A stretch of DNA of 64,000 nucleotides, from NCBI RefSeq assembly GCF_040611135.1, contig NZ_JBEXNL010000011.1, positions 1-64,000 on the forward strand, written 5' to 3'. Below, in pieces: positions 52,123 to 61,003 of the stretch; position 1 is the stretch's first letter; each line of letters starts with the position of its first letter. Position numbers and translations under genes: made by a program. The DNA comes from Tsukamurella sp040611135 (lineage in GTDB: Bacteria > Actinomycetota > Actinomycetes > Mycobacteriales > Mycobacteriaceae). The notes below the pieces were generated by a model. It was not told the origin of the DNA. It did not search any database and worked only from the letters and a program-made list of their open reading frames with translations.

Positions 52123-52608
52123 ATGACCGCTCACACGAGTGCACCCACCTTCAACGGCGTACCTCTGCATCCGCTGCTCGTGCACTTCGCCGTGGTCTTC
52201 ATCGTGCTCGCGGTCGTCCTCTCGATCGCGGCCGTGGTCTGGCCCGCTGCGCGTCGCCGGCTCGGCTTCCTCGTGCCGCTGGTCGCGCTCGTGGCCACCG
52301 TGCTGACCCCGATCACGACGAACGCGGGCGAGGCGCTGGCGGACACGAAGAAGCACATCAATCCGGTGCTCGCACAGCACATCGATCTCGGTCACGAGAT
52401 GATCTGGTGGATCGCGCCGTTGTTCGTTGCGACGCTCGCGTTCTGGGCGGTGCACGACTTCCGGTCGGGCGACGGTGACCAGCTGCACGGCGGGCGTCGG
52501 ATCGCCGGCTGGGTCCTGTCCGTCGTGATCGTCGTGCTGGCGGTGGGCAGTGCCATCTGGGTGTACCGGATCGGCGACACCGGTGCGCAGTCCGTCTGGT
52601 TGTACTGA
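52123..52608 (+). CDS. DUF2231 membrane protein
   Basis: 161 residues. The start FNGVPLHPLLVHFAVVFIVLAVV is the DUF2231 signature, with four membrane helices in all; His residues in LHPLLVH and AQHIDLGHEM could bind haem or metal. TGAAGGG precedes ATG 52123. Function unknown. Confidence 0.88.
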   Translation: MTAHTSAPTFNGVPLHPLLVHFAVVFIVLAVVLSIAAVVWPAARRRLGFLVPLVALVATVLTPITTNAGEALADTKKHINPVLAQHIDLGHEMIWWIAPLFVATLAFWAVHDFRSGDGDQLHGGRRIAGWVLSVVIVVLAVGSAIWVYRIGDTGAQSVWLY

Positions 52609-52696
52609 CGGACTCGCAAGTGCGCTGCGGATCCAACCGGACCCGCCGACGGCGGCCGAGGCGTGTAGCCCCGGCCGCCGTGGGATCGACCGGAGG

Positions 52697-54121
52697 TCAG
52701 TGCACGTCGACCGAGGGGGTGTCGGTCACGTGCGGGCCGTTCGAGTCGACGCTCGCAGCGCCCGTATCGGCCTCGACGCCGTGGTTGCCCGCGGCGGTCT
52801 GGGTCTCGACCGAGCCCTTCGGACCCGTCACCGACGCGCTGCCGGTGTTCGTGTTCACCGTGGCTTGGCCGCCCGAGGCCTCGACCTGGCCGCTACCCGC
52901 CGGTGTGTTGACATTCGCGCCGCCGGTCGGGCCCGTGACGGTGCCGACACCGTTCGACACGTTCACGCTGCCCGTCTCGACGTGCGCCCCGCCGTTGCCG
53001 ACTGGCGTGGTGACCTGGGTGCTTGCGGACGGACCGGTGGCCTTGACCTCGGTGGGCGTCACCTTGAGATCGCCGGCGTCGCCGGAGACCTTCACCTGCG
53101 CGCCGGTCGGACCTGCGATCACGGTGCCCGACGGACCGTCGACCTCGACCTTGGTGGGCGACACCGTTGCCGAGCCGCCGACGACGCTGCCGCTCACGAC
53201 GTTCTGGCCGAGGACGGTCGTCCCGAACGTGACGTTCGGAGCGGTGACGTCGAGACCGCCGGTGCCGACCTTGATCGTCCCGGGAGTGACACCGAGGTTG
53301 CCCCCACCGAGCGGGGTGGTGATGGCGCCGGTGACGCTGGGCGTCACGAGGACCAGCTGGCCGTTCTGGAAGCCGATGCTACCCAGGTTCAGTCCGAGCG
53401 TGCCGCCGCCGAGCGGGGTGGTCAGGCCCAGGTTCACGGCGGGGAGGCCCACGATGAACGTGTTGGGGCCGTAGGTCACCGTGACGGGGACGATCGTCGC
53501 CGAGGCCCCGCCGAGACCGAGCGGAGCGGTGGCGCCGAGGCCGAGAGTCGGTGTCCATGTGGTGAGACCGGTGAGCGGGTTCGTGACAGCGGCGAGACTG
53601 GTGTTGAGGTTCAGTCCACTGCCGAGCGGGCCGCTCAGCGTCGTGTTGTTGCCGCCGATGCTGCCTCCGCCGAGACCGCTGGGACCGAAGCTGGCACCGA
53701 CGAGGCCGTAGGTGGTGTTGGTGAGCCCGCCGAGCCCGAGCGGGGCGCCCACGGAGAAGGTGTTCTGTTGTCCTCCACCGAGCCAGCCCGCGGGGGCGCC
53801 GGTGACCTGGCCGGTCGAGATGATGGTGCCGCTGGCGTTCGAGACGGGGATCAGGCTGCTGACCACGGGGATCTGGTTCCACACGGCGACACCCTGATTG
53901 ATTTGTGGGGCGACTTGCGGAATAACGATCAGGGGAATGCCGCCGGGTAGGAACGGCGCGGCCCCGAGGATCGCGTCGACCTGGGGATTGCCGGTGGGCG
54001 TCGATGCGTTCGCGGCGGCCGGCGTGGCCACCGTCATCGCTGCCGCGGCGGCGACGGCTGTTACGGCGACAGCGCTGCGGCGCACCGTCTTTCGGGCATG
54101 CTTGGGCGAGGTAGTGGACAT
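52697..54121 (-). CDS. Secreted Gly/Thr/Val-rich repeat protein
   Basis: 474 residues from ATG 54121, which has GGAGG 6 nt upstream; an ATG at 54139 lacks one. A Sec signal peptide (AVAVTAVAAAAAMTVATPAA) ends near residue 42. The mature protein has almost no charge or aromatic residues in its first 270 positions (repeats such as TTPLGGGTLGLNLGS, TTPLGGGNLGVTPGT) and a more acidic second half of short units around TGPTGG..V.TPAGSG.VEASGGQA.V. The pattern suggests a beta-solenoid-like surface or envelope protein. No cell-wall anchor, lipobox or enzyme motif is visible. I do not recognise a family. Confidence 0.8.
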   Translation of the reverse strand: MSTTSPKHARKTVRRSAVAVTAVAAAAAMTVATPAAANASTPTGNPQVDAILGAAPFLPGGIPLIVIPQVAPQINQGVAVWNQIPVVSSLIPVSNASGTIISTGQVTGAPAGWLGGGQQNTFSVGAPLGLGGLTNTTYGLVGASFGPSGLGGGSIGGNNTTLSGPLGSGLNLNTSLAAVTNPLTGLTTWTPTLGLGATAPLGLGGASATIVPVTVTYGPNTFIVGLPAVNLGLTTPLGGGTLGLNLGSIGFQNGQLVLVTPSVTGAITTPLGGGNLGVTPGTIKVGTGGLDVTAPNVTFGTTVLGQNVVSGSVVGGSATVSPTKVEVDGPSGTVIAGPTGAQVKVSGDAGDLKVTPTEVKATGPSASTQVTTPVGNGGAHVETGSVNVSNGVGTVTGPTGGANVNTPAGSGQVEASGGQATVNTNTGSASVTGPKGSVETQTAAGNHGVEADTGAASVDSNGPHVTDTPSVDVH

Positions 54122-54500
54122 GGAGAACCTCCGGTTCATGAAGGTGTGGCGAGCTCGGACGAGAACGCCGATGGAAGGGATGTGGACCCAGGTGGAGGCT
54201 CCGCACCGGCCCTCACGGTGAGTGCCTGAAGCTTGCCTGTGGATGTCCTGGGAGTTCTGAAGTTATCACCATTGCTGGGCGATACCAATGGTTTTCGGCA
54301 GCCGTTGTTAAAACTAATTTTGTTACCTCGCAGTAGCGAAAACGTCTGCGATCTAAGGGAACTCGTTCTATCGATTTGCGATCTTACTAGTACGGAAATC
54401 GGTGTATTACTATTCGAATAGGCCCTCGGCGAATAGCGATCGCAAGCCGCGGGAAATGGCGGGGGAGGAATGTGGACGAGGGCGCCGGTACCGTGGGGGG
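54122..54500. promoter_or_regulatory. AT-rich divergent region upstream of the secreted repeat protein
   Basis: 380 bp without a supported gene. From about 54240 to 54430 the DNA is strikingly AT-rich for this genome (TTGTTAAAACTAATTTTGTT at 54304-54323). An inverted repeat ACCATTG (54268-54274) N11 CAATGGT (54286-54292) is a likely operator. It should hold the promoters of the repeat protein (leftward) and of the PGPGW gene (rightward). Confidence 0.55.
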
Positions 54501-54923
54501 ATGCACGACGAACAGGCGGACGCACCCGCCGCGGGGCTCCGCGCGTGGCGTCGGAGAATCAGGTCCACGCGGTTCGGTGCGCTCACGTGGCGCATCGGCG
54601 TCGGCGTCGTCGGCGCCGTCGTGCTCGTGTGCGGCGTCATCGCGATCCCGTATCCCGGGCCGGGCTGGCTCATCGTGTTCGCGGGTCTCGGTATTCTCGC
54701 CACCGAATTCGACTGGGCGCAAAGACTTCTACGCTTCGCGAGAGCCCGCTACGATCGGTTCGCCGCATGGCTCTCGCGCCAGCGCGGCATCGTGAAGGTG
54801 CTGTTCGGCCTGGGCACGTGCGCGATCGTTCTCGCGACCCTCTGGCTCCTCGGCGCCCTGCGTCTGGTCGCCGGCTGGTTCGGCGTCCACTGGGCGTGGC
54901 TCGCCGGCCCTCTCCTCGGGTGA
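54501..54923 (+). CDS. TIGR02611/PGPGW family membrane protein
   Basis: 140 residues from ATG 54501 with GGGGGG upstream. Two helices flank the diagnostic IPYPGPGWLIVFAGLGILATEF in outline, followed by a basic loop (AQRLLRFARARYDRF) and one more helical pair. Function unknown; widely conserved in actinobacteria. The next start is 6 nt after its stop. Confidence 0.88.
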   Translation: MHDEQADAPAAGLRAWRRRIRSTRFGALTWRIGVGVVGAVVLVCGVIAIPYPGPGWLIVFAGLGILATEFDWAQRLLRFARARYDRFAAWLSRQRGIVKVLFGLGTCAIVLATLWLLGALRLVAGWFGVHWAWLAGPLLG

Positions 54924-54929
54924 CGCCCG

Positions 54930-55454
54930 ATGCTCGACGACCCCATCGACGCGCTCCGGCGCGGTGTCCGCGCCCCCGACCTGCGCGTGGCCGGAATCCT
55001 GTACTGGTACGCGCTGTCCGGGGCGCTCGCTCGGCTCGCCGTCGCCGGGCTCGACGGTGCCGCCGCGCCCGTCCGGACCGGGGCCGGCGGATGGCCGGAG
55101 GTGGGGGAGGCGGCACCGTCGGACGACCCGACCGGCGCCCTGGCACGTGCGTTCCACCGACTGATCCCCGAGATCGCGCAGGGCTGCGGCGCGACGGAAC
55201 GCTCGCTCTGGGCGATCGGAACGGACTCGATCGCCGCGGTGGCGCTCGAGACGCGGGAGCCGCGCACCGTCGCCGATCGGATGCTGCAGGCGTGCGGACC
55301 GGACGCCCCGGCGGCGCGGTTCGACGAGGTCCCGGGGCGCGGCACCGTCGTCCGGCGGGGCTCCTGCTGCCTCCTCTACCTGTGCCCCGGTATGAGCAAG
55401 TGTCTGAGCTGCCCCCGACAGACTCCGCAGGAGCGGCGCGCGCGGCTCGCATGA
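54930..55454 (+). CDS. FhuF-like (2Fe-2S) ferric reductase C-terminal domain protein
   Basis: 174 residues. The C-terminus RRGSCCLLYLCPGMSKCLSC followed by P carries the four Cys (C-C-x10-C-x2-C) of FhuF-type siderophore-iron reductases. The N-terminal part YWYALSGALARLAVAGL matches the rest of that fold. It may release iron from a ferric siderophore in the cytoplasm. No siderophore uptake genes lie nearby. Confidence 0.8.
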   Translation: MLDDPIDALRRGVRAPDLRVAGILYWYALSGALARLAVAGLDGAAAPVRTGAGGWPEVGEAAPSDDPTGALARAFHRLIPEIAQGCGATERSLWAIGTDSIAAVALETREPRTVADRMLQACGPDAPAARFDEVPGRGTVVRRGSCCLLYLCPGMSKCLSCPRQTPQERRARLA

Positions 55455-55491
55455 GCGTCGCCTCGCGCGGCGACCGAGCGCCGGGGACCGA

Positions 55492-55497
55492 TAGGAT
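55492..55497 (+). promoter_or_regulatory. Possible -10 box of the thrS-PIM operon
   Basis: TAGGAT about 60 bp before the thrS start fits a SigA -10. No convincing -35 is visible 17 nt upstream. Confidence 0.3.
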
Positions 55498-55557
55498 CGA
55501 CCGGACTGACAACCGCGTGCGGCCAGGTATGCCGCCCGCTACATGACTAGGAGCACC

Positions 55558-57606
55558 GTGAGCACCACCTTCGTCGTCCCCGCCGGAATCGCGGCCGGGG
55601 CAGCCATGCGCGACCTGGACCTGCCGAACAAGGGCCCCGAGGCGGTCGTGGTCGTCAAGACCGCCGACGGCACCCTCAAGGACCTGAGCTGGATCCCCGA
55701 GACCGACACCGAGGTCGAGTCCGTCGCGGCGAACACGGACGACGGTCGCAGCGTGATCCGCCACTCGGCGGCGCACGTGCTGGCGCAGGCGGTCCAGGAC
55801 GGCTTCCCGGGCACCAAGCTGGGCATCGGCCCGCCCATCAAGGACGGCTTCTACTACGACTTCGACGTCGCCGAGCCCTTCACTCCCGAGGACCTCAAGG
55901 GCCTCGAGAAGAAGATGAGACAGATCATCAAGGCGGGGCAGCGGTTCAGCCGCCGCGTCTACGCGAGCAAGGACGAGGCCCGCGCCGAACTCGCGGGCGA
56001 GCCGTACAAGCTCGAGCTCATCGACGACAAGGGCGCGGCCGACGACAGCGAGGTCATGGAGGTCGGCGGCGCCGAGCTCACCGCCTACGACAACCTCAAT
56101 CCCCGCACCGGCGAACGGATCTGGGGCGACCTCTGCCGCGGCCCGCACGTCCCGACCACCAAGTACATCCCCGCGGTGAAGCTGACCCGCAGCTCCGCGG
56201 CGTACTGGCGCGGCGACCAGAACAACGCGGACCTGCAGCGCGTGTACGGCACCGCGTGGGAATCGCCCGAGGCGATGGACGAGTACCTCGAGCTGCTCGC
56301 CGAGGCCGAGAAGCGCGACCACCGCAAGCTCGGCGCCGAACTGGACCTCTTCAGCTTCCCCGACGAGCTGGGTTCGGGTCTGCCCGTCTTCCACCCCAAG
56401 GGCGGCATCATCAAGCGCGAGATGGAGGACTACGTCCGCGCCAAGCACATCGAGAACGGCTTCGAGTACGTCGGAACGCCGCACATCTCGAAGGAGAACC
56501 TCTTCCACACCTCGGGGCACCTGCCGTACTACGCGGACACGATGTTCCCGCCGCTCCACGTGGACGAGGAGCGGGGCGCCGACGGGCAGATCACCAAGCA
56601 GGGGCAGGACTACTACCTCAAGGCGATGAACTGCCCGATGCACAACCTGATCTACCGCTCGCGCGGCCGGTCGTACCGGGAGCTACCGCTGCGCCTGTTC
56701 GAGTTCGGTCACGTGTACCGCTACGAGAAGTCCGGCGTGATCCAGGGCCTGACCCGCGTGCGCGGGTTCGCGCAGGACGACTCGCACAGCTATGTCACCG
56801 CCGAGCAGGCGAAGGACGAGATCAAGCACCTGCTCGAATTCATCTTGGGGCTGCTGCGCGATTTCGGTCTCAACGACTTCTACCTGGAACTGTCCACCCG
56901 GGGTGACTCCGACAAGTTCATCGGCTCGGACGCCCAGTGGGCCGAGGCGACCGCCATCCTCGAAGAGGTGTGCATCGAGTCCGGCCTGCAGCTCGTGCCG
57001 GACCCGGGCGGGGCCGCGTTCTACGGCCCGAAGGTGTCGGTCCAGGCGAAGGACGCGATCGGGCGCACCTGGCAGATGTCGACGATCCAGTACGACTTCA
57101 ACCAGCCCGCGGGCTTCAACCTGGAGTACACCGCGGCCGACGGCACCAAGAAGCAGCCGGTGATGATCCACTCGGCGAAATTCGGTTCCATCGAGCGGTT
57201 CTTCGGCGTGCTCACCGAGCACTACGCCGGCGCGTTCCCGGGCTGGCTCGCGCCCGTGCAGGTCGTCGGTATCCCGGTGGCGGAGCAGTTCGGCGACCAC
57301 CTCGAGACGGTGATCCGTGAGCTCCGCAAGCACGGGATCCGCGCGGAGGTCGACCACAGCGACGACCGCATGCAGAAGAAGATCCGCAACCACACCACGC
57401 AGAAGGTGCCGTTCATGCTGCTCGCGGGCGAGCACGACCGCGACGCTGGCGCGGTGAGTTTCCGCTTCCGCGACGGCACCCAGGTCAACGAGGTGCCGGT
57501 CGACGACGCCGTGCAGCGGATCGTCCACTGGGTGCACGCGCGCCGCAACGAGTCCCCGACGGCCGAGCTGCTGGGACCGGCGCAGAGCACCGTCGGGACC
57601 GCCTGA
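55558..57606 (+). CDS. thrS: Threonyl-tRNA synthetase
   Basis: 682 residues from GTG 55558, which has AGGAG six nt before it; an ATG five codons up lacks one. TGS domain, then the editing domain HSAAHVLAQAV...HxxxC, then the class II catalytic core (TRVRGFAQDDSHSYVT motif 2, zinc Cys/His in KAMNCPMHNLIY) and an anticodon-binding domain (VPFMLLAGEHD). It charges tRNA-Thr. First gene of the block leading to PIM synthesis, as Rv2614c. Confidence 0.97.
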   Translation: MSTTFVVPAGIAAGAAMRDLDLPNKGPEAVVVVKTADGTLKDLSWIPETDTEVESVAANTDDGRSVIRHSAAHVLAQAVQDGFPGTKLGIGPPIKDGFYYDFDVAEPFTPEDLKGLEKKMRQIIKAGQRFSRRVYASKDEARAELAGEPYKLELIDDKGAADDSEVMEVGGAELTAYDNLNPRTGERIWGDLCRGPHVPTTKYIPAVKLTRSSAAYWRGDQNNADLQRVYGTAWESPEAMDEYLELLAEAEKRDHRKLGAELDLFSFPDELGSGLPVFHPKGGIIKREMEDYVRAKHIENGFEYVGTPHISKENLFHTSGHLPYYADTMFPPLHVDEERGADGQITKQGQDYYLKAMNCPMHNLIYRSRGRSYRELPLRLFEFGHVYRYEKSGVIQGLTRVRGFAQDDSHSYVTAEQAKDEIKHLLEFILGLLRDFGLNDFYLELSTRGDSDKFIGSDAQWAEATAILEEVCIESGLQLVPDPGGAAFYGPKVSVQAKDAIGRTWQMSTIQYDFNQPAGFNLEYTAADGTKKQPVMIHSAKFGSIERFFGVLTEHYAGAFPGWLAPVQVVGIPVAEQFGDHLETVIRELRKHGIRAEVDHSDDRMQKKIRNHTTQKVPFMLLAGEHDRDAGAVSFRFRDGTQVNEVPVDDAVQRIVHWVHARRNESPTAELLGPAQSTVGTA

Positions 57607-57639
57607 CCGGACCGACGGACGAGACGGGGAGAGGAATCG

Positions 57640-58191
57640 ATGACGGACGGCACGGACGGCGGCGCGCATACGGACTTCGGGGTCGGCGACGGTGACGAGA
57701 CCATCGAGCGGCTCTGGACGCCGTATCGGATGCGCTACCTCGTCGATTCCCCTCCCGTCCCGGAGGGGAGCACGGCGTTCCTCGAGATCCCCAAGCTCGC
57801 GGACGAGGACGGGCTGATCGTGGCCCGGGGCGAGTACTGCTACGTCGTGCTCAACCTGTTCCCGTACAACCCGGGGCACTGCATGGTCGTGCCGTACCGG
57901 CAGGTGGCCGAGCTCGAGGACCTCACCGACGACGAGGCCTTCGAGCTGATCAAGCTCACCCAGAAGACGATCCGGGTGATCAAGCGGATCTCGCGGCCGG
58001 CGGCGTTCAACGTGGGCTTCAACCTGGGCCGGTCCGGCGGCGGCTCGATCGCCGAGCACCTGCATCAGCACATCGTGCCCCGATGGCCCGGCGACGCGAA
58101 CTACATCACCGTGCTCTCGGGCACTAAGGTGATGCCGCAGCTGCTGGGACAGACCCGGGCGCTGATGGCGAAGGCCTGGGAGGAGGTCTAG
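57640..58191 (+). CDS. HIT-family nucleotide phosphorylase/hydrolase (Rv2613c-like)
   Basis: 183 residues. The histidine triad is HLHQHIVPRW near residue 144, and LNLFPYNPGHCMVVPYR is the nucleotide-binding strand. The mycobacterial homologue is a diadenosine tetraphosphate phosphorylase. Its stop touches the pgsA GTG (TAG then GTG). Confidence 0.93.
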   Translation: MTDGTDGGAHTDFGVGDGDETIERLWTPYRMRYLVDSPPVPEGSTAFLEIPKLADEDGLIVARGEYCYVVLNLFPYNPGHCMVVPYRQVAELEDLTDDEAFELIKLTQKTIRVIKRISRPAAFNVGFNLGRSGGGSIAEHLHQHIVPRWPGDANYITVLSGTKVMPQLLGQTRALMAKAWEEV

Positions 58192-58851
58192 GTGTCGTCG
58201 ATCTTCAGTCGCGAGGCGGTCTCCAAGGTCACGCATCCGATCGCGGGAGTCCTGATCAAGACCGGTCTGACCCCTGATGCGGTCACGCTCTTCGGCACAG
58301 TCTGTTCGGTGGGTGCGGCGCTCTGGTTGTTCCCCGCGGACCACCTGTTCTGGGGAACCATGATCATCTGGTTCTTCGTCATGTTCGACATGCTCGACGG
58401 TGCGATGGCCCGCGTACGCGGGGGTGGCACCCGGTTCGGGGCATGGCTCGATGCCACGTGCGACCGGGTCGCGGACGGCGCGATCTTCGCCGGCCTCGCC
58501 TGGTGGGCCGTGTTCACCTCCGACAACCGCTACAACCTGCTCATCGCCACCCTGATCTGCCTGGTCACCTCCCAGGTGATCAGCTATGCCAAGGCCAGGG
58601 CCGAGGCGTCGGGCCTGCGGGGCGACGGTGGCTGGATCGAGCGTCCGGAGCGCCTCATCATCGTGCTCGTCGGGGCCGGCTTCACCGGCCTCGGCGTGTG
58701 GTGGGCGATCCACGCCGCGATGTGGTTGCTCGCGGTGACGAGCGTCGTCACCGTCGTGCAGCGCGCACTGACCGTGCGACGCTCGCCCGGCGCCACCGAG
58801 TTGCTGCCGCTCCCGGCGGCGACCACGACGCAGGGCGAGGAGAGCGCGTGA
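58192..58851 (+). CDS. pgsA: Phosphatidylinositol phosphate synthase (CDP-alcohol phosphatidyltransferase)
   Basis: 219 residues from a GTG, six membrane helices. The metal-binding signature D-G-x2-A-R-x8-G-x3-D-x3-D is complete in MLDGAMARVRGGGTRFGAWL followed by DATCD. It joins CDP-diacylglycerol to inositol phosphate, making the precursor of phosphatidylinositol and PIMs. Coupled to patA by GTGA. Confidence 0.95.
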   Translation: MSSIFSREAVSKVTHPIAGVLIKTGLTPDAVTLFGTVCSVGAALWLFPADHLFWGTMIIWFFVMFDMLDGAMARVRGGGTRFGAWLDATCDRVADGAIFAGLAWWAVFTSDNRYNLLIATLICLVTSQVISYAKARAEASGLRGDGGWIERPERLIIVLVGAGFTGLGVWWAIHAAMWLLAVTSVVTVVQRALTVRRSPGATELLPLPAATTTQGEESA

Positions 58852-59834
58852 TCGACCCCAGGGAAGAGGCTGCCGACCTCGCCTATCGGGCCGGCTGGGC
58901 CCTGACGAAGCGGATGCCTGAGTTCGCGGCGAAGTTCCTCATCGACGACATCGGCGGCCGCATCGGTGCCCGCGGCGACAACGTCCAGCTGCGCAAGAAC
59001 CTGGCCCGGGTGCTGGGGACGACGCCGGACGCGGTGCCGCAGAGCCTGATCGAGGAGTCCTCGCGGTCCTACGCGCGGTACTGGCGCGAGTCCTTCCGGC
59101 TGCCGTCGATGGACCTCGTCGAGCTCGGCGCGACGCTGGACCAGTACGTCGACACCCCGAGCCTGCACGAGGCGATGGACGCGGGAACCGGTGCGGTGCT
59201 CGCGCTCCCGCACAGCGGCAACTGGGACATGGCCGGCGTGTGGCTCGCGCAGAAGTACGGCCGGTTCGCGACCGTCGCCGAGCGCCTCAAGCCGGAATCG
59301 CTGTTCCGGCGGTTCGTGGAGTACCGCGAGTCGCTCGGCTTCGAGATCTTCCCCCTCTCCGGGGGCGAGCAACCTCCGATGCAGGCGCTGGCGCGGCGTC
59401 TGCACGAGGGCCGGCCGATCTGCCTCCTCGGTGAGCGGGACCTGGCGCGCCACGGCGTACCGGTGACCTTCTTCGGCGAGCGCACTCGCATGCCCGCCGG
59501 CCCGGCCAAGCTGGCCATCGACACCGGCGCGCCCCTGTTGCCCGTGCACTGCTGGTTCGAGGGCGACGCCTGGGGCTTCACCTCGCAGGACCCGATCGAC
59601 GTGTCCAAGGGCATCGAGGACGCGACGCAACAGCTGGCCCACGCATTCGAGCGGAACATCGCCGCGCATCCCGCCGACTGGCACATGCTGCAGCCACTGT
59701 GGGAGGCCGACTGGTCGCAGGCGCGCCGGGACCGGATCCTGGGCAGCGATGCGCCGGACGGCACCGTCGGGCCGGGCGGGGCGGACGGCACCGTCGGGCC
59801 CGATGCCCCCGGTGAGGGCACCGAGGTGCGCTGA
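58848..59834 (+). CDS. patA: Phosphatidylinositol mannoside acyltransferase (PatA)
   Basis: 328 residues of the LpxL/HtrB-type acyltransferase superfamily. The HxxxxD/E motif is LPHSGNWDMAG (His near 122), with SGGEQPPMQALA and ERDLARHGVPVTFFG downstream. It transfers palmitate to the 2-mannose of PIM1/2 at the inner face of the membrane. The C-terminus carries a non-conserved tail with DGTVGP repeated twice. GTGA overlap with pgsA and TGATG overlap with pimA. Confidence 0.93.
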   Translation: MIDPREEAADLAYRAGWALTKRMPEFAAKFLIDDIGGRIGARGDNVQLRKNLARVLGTTPDAVPQSLIEESSRSYARYWRESFRLPSMDLVELGATLDQYVDTPSLHEAMDAGTGAVLALPHSGNWDMAGVWLAQKYGRFATVAERLKPESLFRRFVEYRESLGFEIFPLSGGEQPPMQALARRLHEGRPICLLGERDLARHGVPVTFFGERTRMPAGPAKLAIDTGAPLLPVHCWFEGDAWGFTSQDPIDVSKGIEDATQQLAHAFERNIAAHPADWHMLQPLWEADWSQARRDRILGSDAPDGTVGPGGADGTVGPDAPGEGTEVR

Positions 59835-60988
59835 TGCGGATCGGGATGATCTGCCCGTACTCGTTCGACGTCGCGGGCGGGGTGCAGGCGCACGTCGTGG
59901 ACCTGGCCCGCGTGCTCATCGGGATGGGGCACGAGGTGTCGGTGCTGACACCGTCGTCGAAGGAGACGGTGCTGCCGGACTTCGCCGTCTCGTCGGGTAA
60001 GGCGGTCGCGATCCCGTACAACGGGTCCGTGTCCCGACTGTCCTTCGGACCCAAGGCCTTCAGGCGGCTTCGCAAGTGGATCCGCAAGGGCGACTTCGAC
60101 GTTCTGCACGTGCATGAACCCAACGCGCCCAGTCTCGGCATGCTCGCGCTGGCGATCGCCGACGGCCCGATCGTCGCGACCTTCCACACGTCCACCGAGA
60201 AGTCGTTGGTGCTCTCGGTGTTCCAGAGCGTGCTGCGCCCCTCGCACGAGAAGATCCGCGGAAAGATCGCCGTCTCCGAGCTCGCCCGGCGCTGGCAGAT
60301 GGAATCGCTCGGATCGGACGCGATCGAGATCCCCAACGGCGTCGAGGTCTCGCACTTCGCGAACGGCGATCTGCTGCCCGGCTATCCGCGCCCGGGGAAG
60401 ACGGTGCTCTTCCTCGGCCGCTACGACGAGCCGCGCAAGGGTATGGCCGTGTTCCTCGAGGCGCTGCCCACGATCGCGGAGGAGCATCCCGATGTCGAGG
60501 TCCTCGTCATCGGCCGCGGCGACGACGAGAAACTGCTCCGCGAGGCCGGACCCTACGCGAAGCACCTGCGCCTGCTCGGCGCGGTGACCGACGAGGAGAA
60601 GGCCGCCGCGCTGCGCTCCGCCGACGTCTACGTCGCGCCGAACCTGGGCGGCGAGAGCTTCGGCATCGTCCTCGTCGAGGCCATGGCCGCCGGCACCGCC
60701 GTCGTCGCCAGCGACCTCAACGCCTTCGAGCGCGTGCTGGACGGGGGAGAGGCCGGCGTACTGGTCCCCGTCGGCGACGGTGCCGCGCTCGGCTCCGCGA
60801 TCGCCGGCCTGCTGTCCGATGATCTGCGCCGCGCGGAGCTCGTCACGCACGCGTCCGAGGTGGTCTGGCGGTTCGACTGGTCGGTGGTCGCCCAGCAGGT
60901 GATCCGCGTGTACGAGACCGTCGCCGTGCCCGGCGTGGTCGTGACCATCCCGGGCGCCGGGAGCGAAGCGAGCGGGTCCGATGACTGA
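59834..60988 (+). CDS. pimA: Phosphatidylinositol alpha-mannosyltransferase (PimA, GT4)
   Basis: 384 residues. It adds the first mannose from GDP-mannose to phosphatidylinositol. The Gly-rich N-terminal loop SFDVAGGVQAHVVDLA, HVHEPNAPS, GRYDEPRKGM and the C-terminal E-x7-E motif (ESFGIVLVEAMAAGT) are all present. Start ATG overlaps the patA stop. Confidence 0.96.
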   Translation: MRIGMICPYSFDVAGGVQAHVVDLARVLIGMGHEVSVLTPSSKETVLPDFAVSSGKAVAIPYNGSVSRLSFGPKAFRRLRKWIRKGDFDVLHVHEPNAPSLGMLALAIADGPIVATFHTSTEKSLVLSVFQSVLRPSHEKIRGKIAVSELARRWQMESLGSDAIEIPNGVEVSHFANGDLLPGYPRPGKTVLFLGRYDEPRKGMAVFLEALPTIAEEHPDVEVLVIGRGDDEKLLREAGPYAKHLRLLGAVTDEEKAAALRSADVYVAPNLGGESFGIVLVEAMAAGTAVVASDLNAFERVLDGGEAGVLVPVGDGAALGSAIAGLLSDDLRRAELVTHASEVVWRFDWSVVAQQVIRVYETVAVPGVVVTIPGAGSEASGSDD

Positions 60989-61003
60989 TGCGAGGGCGCA
61001 CCC

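Noticed and set aside
52550..53950. Plus-strand frame opposite the repeat protein
   Set aside because: The minus frame has a signal peptide, a GGAGG-ATG start and a sensible repeat structure, whereas the plus frame is Arg/Asp/Gly filler without a start signal.
52697..54121. PE/PPE-type protein
   Set aside because: No PE or PPE N-terminal motif; a Sec signal peptide is present instead.
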